The notes under the pieces were generated by a model that was not told the DNA's origin, did no database searches, and was given only the letters and a program-made list of their open reading frames with translations. The translations under genes were made by a program, and so were the position numbers. 8,572 nt of DNA from Permianibacter sp046297695 (GTDB taxonomy: Bacteria; Pseudomonadota; Gammaproteobacteria; Enterobacterales; Permianibacteraceae). Within the stretch, counting starts at the first letter, position 1; each line of letters begins with the position of its first letter. The stretch is from the NCBI GenBank assembly GCA_046297695.1, contig JBKBHF010000063.1, positions 1 through 8,572 of the forward strand. Direction: 5' to 3'. This document shows positions 5,938-8,572 of this stretch, in pieces.

Positions 5938-7464
5938 TTATCCTTGCAGCAGCTGGAGGACGCTCTGGCCTTGAGCATTGGCTTGCGCCAGCACCGACAG
6001 ACCAGCCTGTTGCAGCACCTGGAACTTTGACAGGTTCGCCGTTTCCTGGGCGAAGTCGGTGTCCCGGATGCGCGAACGCGAGGCAGCAACGTTCTCGTTG
6101 ACGCTGTTCAGGTTCGAGATCGTGCTGATGAAACGGTTTTGTACCGCACCCAAGTCGCCCCGGATTGCGTCGATGGCTTCGATCGCCTTGTCGATGATGA
6201 TGATGGCTTCCTGCGCGCCGATACCGGTGGCGATGTTGAGATTCGCTACCTGTTCCAGGCCGGCGCTTTGCGTGCCGACGGCGGCAAAAATGTCGGCTGC
6301 AGCCGCTGTCACGGTATACGAACGACTGGAGTCAAAGCGAACCATGCCCGCGACAACAGCGGAGTCGTTGCCTGCGGGGATCAGTGTGGCTGCGGTTGAG
6401 CCTGTCAGTGCTTCACCGTTGAAGTCCCGAGGCGTGAAGGCAATGGTGCCGCCAGCGCCAGCGCTGTTGTTGAAATCAACGACTTTGATGTCGGTGCCGG
6501 TTTCGCTGATCAAGTGCACGTTTTTGTCGCCGGTTGCCGGGTCGACCACGATCTCGGCAGAGATACCGGTTTCGGCGTTGAAACGGTTGACGGCATCGGC
6601 AATCGGCGTCAGATCAGCGACGTCGGTAATCGACGCTGAGATCACGATCGGATTGGCGGTGTCGGTATTGCTGCCAAACAGCTGGAACGACAGGGTGCCG
6701 GCCGTTGCCAGGGTCGACAATTGCGCAACCGTGCGGGCACTGGCGTTGACGCCGGTGTCGCTGGAAACGAAATTGACCGCGTTGGCAATATCGCGGGCGC
6801 TCGCAGCGGCGGCGTAGGTGATATCGGCTGTGCCGAGAAAGCCGGACAGGGTAATCGTATCGCCAGCAACGGCGTTGGTGACGGTATTGTCTGTGCCAAG
6901 TGTGGCGCTGGCATCAAGCAGGTTGACCCCCGCCGAAGTATCAACCCGGTAGGAACCGGTCGCATCGGCACGGACGTTACCCATGGTGACGCTGATCGTC
7001 TCGAAGGCGTTGGCGCCAACCTGGAACGAACGCGAACCGAAGGTGCCGTTCAGCAACACAGCGCTGCCAAAGCGGGTGGTCTCGGCGATCCGGTTCAATT
7101 CTGATTTCAGTTGTGCAACTTCCTGCTGCAGCGCTGAGCGTTCGGACGGGCCGTTCGAGCCATTAGCCGATTGCACTGCCAGATCGCGCATCCGTTGCAA
7201 CAGATTGGTGGCCTCGCCGACGGCGCCTTCCGCCACCTGCGACAGCGAAATGCCGTCATTGGCGTTGCGGGCAGCGACGGTCAGACCGCCGATTTGCGAA
7301 CCCAGTTTGTTGGAAATTTGCAGACCAGCGGCATCATCCTTGGCGGTGTTGATACGAAAACCGGATGACAGTCGCTGAAACGTGACGTTGAGCCCGTTCG
7401 ACGTCCCATACAAGTTGCGCTGGGCGTTGATGGACGCAATGTTAGTGGCGATTACGCTTCCCAT
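5938..7464 (-). CDS. fliC1: Flagellin (filament subunit), copy 1
   Basis: This 508-residue flagellin has the same plan as copy 2. Its N-terminal D0/D1 (about 1-165) contains INAQRNL, LSSGFRINTAKDDAAGLQI and RMRDLAVQSANGSNGPSER. Its C-terminal D1/D0 (about 415-508) contains SRSRIRDTDFAQETANLSK and VLAQANAQGQSVLQLLQG. The middle part (about 170-400) has diverged strongly from copy 2 but keeps a hook IN-like stretch (NRFNAETGISAEIVVD). The ATG at 7464 is preceded by GAGGAG at 6 bases and opens the conserved MGSVI terminus. It has its own sigma28 promoter (7728-7754), so the two flagellins can be expressed separately. In many polar flagellates paralogous flagellins occupy different parts of the filament; which is major here cannot be read from sequence. 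Confidence 0.96.
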   Translation of the reverse strand: MGSVIATNIASINAQRNLYGTSNGLNVTFQRLSSGFRINTAKDDAAGLQISNKLGSQIGGLTVAARNANDGISLSQVAEGAVGEATNLLQRMRDLAVQSANGSNGPSERSALQQEVAQLKSELNRIAETTRFGSAVLLNGTFGSRSFQVGANAFETISVTMGNVRADATGSYRVDTSAGVNLLDASATLGTDNTVTNAVAGDTITLSGFLGTADITYAAAASARDIANAVNFVSSDTGVNASARTVAQLSTLATAGTLSFQLFGSNTDTANPIVISASITDVADLTPIADAVNRFNAETGISAEIVVDPATGDKNVHLISETGTDIKVVDFNNSAGAGGTIAFTPRDFNGEALTGSTAATLIPAGNDSAVVAGMVRFDSSRSYTVTAAAADIFAAVGTQSAGLEQVANLNIATGIGAQEAIIIIDKAIEAIDAIRGDLGAVQNRFISTISNLNSVNENVAASRSRIRDTDFAQETANLSKFQVLQQAGLSVLAQANAQGQSVLQLLQG

Positions 7465-7721
7465 GTCTTACTCCTCACTCTTCGACGCGTCAGGCCTGCT
7501 GGCTTCAAGACGCTTACAAAGTTGCCGTTGTCGGAAAGGAGTTCGCGCTGGGAGTGCCGGCGGTTTGTTACCTGAGCGCAACAAATCGCAGACGCAAAAA
7601 AGCAGGAACATCCTTTCGTGTTGGTCGGCTGGTGGAGCTGAGAACACCCCTGCCTGCCGTGGGGAACACTGAGAACATTCCTGCCACGTTGAGCGTGTCA
7701 TGCTGAGACACAACTCGCTCG
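7465..7721 (-). promoter_or_regulatory. Structured 5' leader of fliC1
   Basis: This is about 257 nt from the expected start to the ATG. The loop motif occurs at 7638 and 7669, with a variant CTGAGAC at 7703. The copy at 7669-7675 sits in an 11-base loop on a stem GTGG+GGAA with TTCC+CCAC (7659-7687, TG bulge). The variant lies partly in the 7-base loop of the perfect stem GTGTC/GACAC (7695-7711), close to the mRNA 5' end. The copy at 7638 is flanked by GGTG/CACC. The 9-mer TACAAAGTT (7515-7523) is shared with the fliC2 leader. The ribosome-binding site differs from that of fliC2, so start-site pairing with the predicted small RNA is limited to CCCAUG and scattered bases. Confidence 0.65.
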
Positions 7722-7727
7722 TCCGGG

Positions 7728-7754
7728 TTATCGACGGCCGTTTCGGAAACTTGA
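7728..7754 (-). promoter_or_regulatory. Sigma28 (FliA) promoter of fliC1
   Basis: On the minus strand the -35 is TCAAGTTT (7754-7747) and the -10 is GTCGATAA (7735-7728), with an 11-base spacer. Each element is one base from the TAAAGTTT/GCCGATAA consensus. The expected start is near 7721. Confidence 0.88.
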
Positions 7755-7764
7755 GTCCTTTTGA

Positions 7765-7776
7765 GAAAAATTTTTC
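7765..7776. promoter_or_regulatory. A/T-tract upstream of the fliC1 promoter
   Basis: The 12-base palindrome GAAAAATTTTTC lies about 10 bases upstream of the fliC1 -35 element. This is where an UP element contacted by the RNA polymerase alpha subunit would sit. The fliC2 promoter lacks such a tract, which may point to stronger transcription of fliC1. Confidence 0.35.
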
Positions 7777-8094
7777 CGGCTGCCGTTGCGGCTGCGATTG
7801 CCTGTGCTGGTCGGCCGGTTGTCCGCGATGCATTCGGCTCGTGTGGCTTTTGTCGCCGGAGGGTAACGGCCGGCGTGCAGGGACGTGTGGCGTCTCTGCA
7901 AAGGCAGTTCGTGTGATGCCGTGTTTCCCGTGTCGGACCTGACGCCCGAGCCCATCGGGCGGTGACGCCAAGGATGGTGCTGTTGTTGCCGTTCGTTGGC
8001 GGCGCGACATTGCCGCTGCGGCAAGCTTTTGCCGGCAGTATCGGGGGATATCAGGGCCTGAGAATTGACCGGGTGCTGCAGCATAACCGCTGCC
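7777..8094. other. Intergenic stretch without a recognisable gene
   Basis: No gene is supported on either strand; long open frames here have spurious composition. There are two clean hairpins: CGCCCGA/TCGGGCG with a 5-base loop (7943-7961), and CTG+CGGCAA with TTGCCG+CAG around GCTT (8016-8038, one bulge). Neither is followed by a T-run. One further CTGAGAA copy lies at 8058-8064 without a clear stem. The stretch may contain remnants of an older flagellin leader but is too diverged to align by eye. Confidence 0.5.
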
Positions 8095-8110
8095 TGGCGC
8101 GCCGGTTGCA
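8095..8110 (+). promoter_or_regulatory. Second sigma54-type promoter candidate
   Basis: TGGCGC, five bases, then TTGCA gives exactly 10 bases between the GG (-24) and GC (-12) pairs. It has one mismatch to TGGCAC-N5-TTGCW. The expected start is near 8121 on the plus strand. It overlaps an inverted repeat CTGCCTG/CAGGCAG (8090-8115). No clear terminator was seen before the next promoter, so a transcript from here could run on through the predicted small RNA. Confidence 0.45.
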
Positions 8111-8176
8111 GGCAGGTGCGGAAGGCGTAGTGGCCATCGCAATAGCGGAAAAACCCGTAGAAATCGCCAGTTTTTG

Positions 8177-8212
8177 TTGTTACGACAGGCATTCTGTTCA
8201 CGCCTGTAACAA
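8177..8212. repeat. Inverted repeat just upstream of the sigma54 promoter
   Basis: TTGTT and AACAA (8177-8181, 8208-8212) enclose ACAGGC and GCCTGT (8185-8190, 8202-8207). A 3-base bulge and an 11-base loop complete an 11-bp imperfect palindrome. It ends three bases before the sigma54 -24 box. No T-run follows on either strand. It may be an operator or activator site. Confidence 0.5.
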
Positions 8213-8269
8213 GTTGGCACAGGCTTTGCTGAATAAACGGCGTCCCGAGACACGAATGTCAGTTCCCAT
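8198..8269 (-). pseudogene. Vestigial flagellin start with 23-codon frame
   Basis: On the minus strand a strong ribosome-binding site and start (GGAGACCTATCATGGG, 8280-8265) are identical to those of fliC2, and the frame begins M-G like the flagellins. After two codons the similarity stops. The frame ends with TGA at 8198-8200 after 23 residues, finishing ANLLQA. No sigma28 promoter is visible upstream on the minus strand. This is most simply the remains of a third flagellin gene's start, of which the coding part was lost. A translated small peptide cannot be excluded if a minus-strand transcript exists. Confidence 0.55.
8215..8230 (+). promoter_or_regulatory. Sigma54 (RpoN) promoter of the predicted small RNA
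   Basis: TGGCAC, five bases (AGGCT), then TTGCT matches the TGGCAC-N5-TTGCW consensus in every fixed position, with the required 10 bases between GG (8216-8217) and GC (8228-8229). The expected start is near 8241. Sigma54 with a flagellar activator such as FlrC or FleQ drives middle flagellar genes in Vibrio, Pseudomonas and relatives, which fits this locus. Confidence 0.8.
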
Positions 8270-8455
8270 GATAGGTCTCCATTTGCGAATCGGTGACATC
8301 TCCGGAGAAAACGAGGCCCTAGCTGTCGGTTGCTGAGAACAATCGATGGTGACGAGGCTTCACGAAGACGTGCCTTGCGGTGCTGAGAACACTTCAGGGA
8401 TTGCGGCTTCAGTCGTACGGTAAGGGGCTTAGGGTGACTTAAGCCCCTTTCTTTT
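8241..8455 (+). ncRNA. Predicted sigma54-dependent antisense small RNA against flagellin leaders
   Basis: I do not know a named family for this RNA; the call rests on sequence architecture. A sigma54 promoter lies upstream (8215-8230) and a rho-independent terminator closes the unit (8422-8455), giving about 215 nt. Bases 8265-8280 (CCCATGATAGGTCTCC, nt 25-40 of the RNA) are perfectly complementary to the fliC2 ribosome-binding site and start codon (5283-5298). Further on, 8304-8321 resembles 5314-5330, so it is partly complementary to the fliC2 leader. Two stem-loops follow, each with an exact 7-nt CUGAGAA loop. Stem 1 is TCGGTTG/CAATCGA (8326-8332, 8340-8346, one G-U). Stem 2 is 8373-8382 with 8390-8399, one mismatch and two G-U pairs. 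These loops are complementary to the UUCUCAG loops of both flagellin leaders, reminiscent of the 7-nt kissing loops of ColE1 RNA I and RNA II. The likely role is blocking fliC2 translation. There is no credible reading frame with a ribosome-binding site inside it. Alternatively the region is only a decayed flagellin leader that is not transcribed. Confidence 0.6.
8422..8455 (+). terminator. Rho-independent terminator of the predicted small RNA
   Basis: A perfect 10-bp stem, AAGGGGCTTA (8422-8431) and TAAGCCCCTT (8440-8449), with an 8-base loop is followed by TCTTTT on the plus strand. On the minus strand the following bases are ACCGTACG, so it is oriented for plus-strand transcripts. No plus-strand protein gene precedes it in the window, which itself argues for a small RNA. 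Confidence 0.85.
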
Positions 8456-8490
8456 GGTTCATCGCACCCTAGTGTGAAAAATTCAGAGAA

Positions 8491-8554
8491 ACGGCGGTAA
8501 GAAGGGTTTATGTTTTGTTCGCCAAAACTAAACCATTCACCCAACTACCGCCGT
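8491..8554. repeat. Long imperfect inverted repeat at the window edge
   Basis: ACGGCGGTA (8491-8499) and TACCGCCGT (8546-8554) are perfect 9-base arms. Nested inside are GGTTTA/TAAACC (8505-8510, 8529-8534) and TTTTG/CAAAA (8513-8517, 8523-8527). The whole would fold into a rod in RNA or a cruciform in DNA. It is followed by neither a convincing T-run nor a recognisable transposase or integron site. The rest of 8456-8572 holds nothing else that I recognise. Confidence 0.6.
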
Positions 8555-8572
8555 CGCCATGGATGCTAGTCT

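Larger units (their letters stand above)
5313..8389 (+). repeat. Dispersed CTGAGAA loop-motif family
   Basis: CTGAGAA occurs at 5313, 5358, 5443, 5747, 7638, 7669, 8058, 8333 and 8383. All copies are on the plus strand, all are outside genes, and none of the opposite orientation was found by eye. Five continue as CTGAGAAC (5443, 7638, 7669, 8333, 8383). In most copies the 7-mer is, or lies within, the loop of a hairpin whose stem sequence differs from copy to copy. Conserved loop with changing stem is what selection on RNA loop contacts would leave. The coordinates given span the first to the last copy. Confidence 0.75.

Noticed and set aside
8177..8220. Inverted repeat as an integron attC site
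   Set aside because: The GTTRRRY and RYYYAAC core sites are not properly placed, and there is no integrase or gene cassette nearby.
7962..8336. Plus-strand open frame of 124 codons overlapping the sigma54 promoters and the start of the predicted RNA
   Set aside because: There is no ribosome-binding site or recognisable motif, and it runs across two promoter elements and a duplicated flagellin start.
5313..8389. The repeated CTGAGAA motif as a CRISPR array
   Set aside because: The repeat is only 7-8 bases, spacing is irregular, genes intervene, and no cas genes are present.
8373..8399. Resemblance of GGUGCUGAGAACACU to the CUGAGA part of the TPP riboswitch
   Set aside because: The other conserved TPP elements are missing, the motif occurs nine times in isolated hairpins, and the neighbours are flagellar rather than thiamine genes.
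7468..8544. A 358-codon open frame on the minus strand spanning the whole region upstream of fliC1
   Set aside because: It covers the fliC1 promoter, leader hairpins and the predicted RNA gene. Its product is rich in R, P, S and Q without any recognisable domain, and no ribosome-binding site was seen. It is the kind of frame that GC-rich DNA leaves open by chance.

Overview
The window is a flagellar filament locus, most likely from a gammaproteobacterium with a polar, multi-flagellin flagellum. This is judged from gene order (flagellin, flagellin, flaG, fliD, fliS, fliT-like), sigma28-type flagellin promoters, sigma54-type elements and GC-rich codon use. I cannot name the species. All recognisable protein genes lie on the minus strand and read from high to low coordinates.

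Layout in the direction of transcription: a gene-poor block (7465-8572) lies upstream of flagellin 1 (fliC1, 5938-7464). A 650-base intergenic block (5288-5937) separates it from flagellin 2 (fliC2, 3806-5287). Then follow flaG (3149-3598), fliD (1694-3046), fliS (1229-1660), a fliT-like chaperone gene (918-1232) and a GNAT acetyltransferase gene (436-921). The last three overlap by 4 bases at each junction, so they are probably translationally coupled. The unit ends at a rho-independent terminator (284-318) beside a decayed flagellin fragment (110-319). The genes cooperate in filament assembly: two filament subunits, a length or assembly modulator (FlaG), the cap (FliD), and export chaperones for flagellin (FliS) and probably the cap (FliT-like).

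Each flagellin gene has its own near-consensus sigma28 promoter (5471-5497 and 7728-7754) and a long 5' leader (about 177 and 257 nt). The intergenic DNA is not empty. The 7-mer CTGAGAA occurs nine times, always on the plus strand and never inside a gene, usually in the loop of a small hairpin. In the flagellin mRNAs these are UUCUCAG loops.

The most interesting object is a predicted plus-strand small RNA at about 8241-8455. It has a textbook sigma54 promoter (8215-8230) and a textbook rho-independent terminator (8422-8455). Near its 5' end are 16 nt perfectly complementary to the ribosome-binding site and start codon of fliC2. It also carries two stem-loops with exact 7-nt CUGAGAA loops, complementary to the UUCUCAG loops of the flagellin leaders. 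It looks like a duplicated flagellin leader that came to be transcribed from the opposite strand. I infer a sigma54-controlled, trans-acting antisense RNA that restrains flagellin 2, and perhaps flagellin 1, through start-site pairing plus loop-loop kissing. The sequence elements are seen directly; expression and function are inferred.
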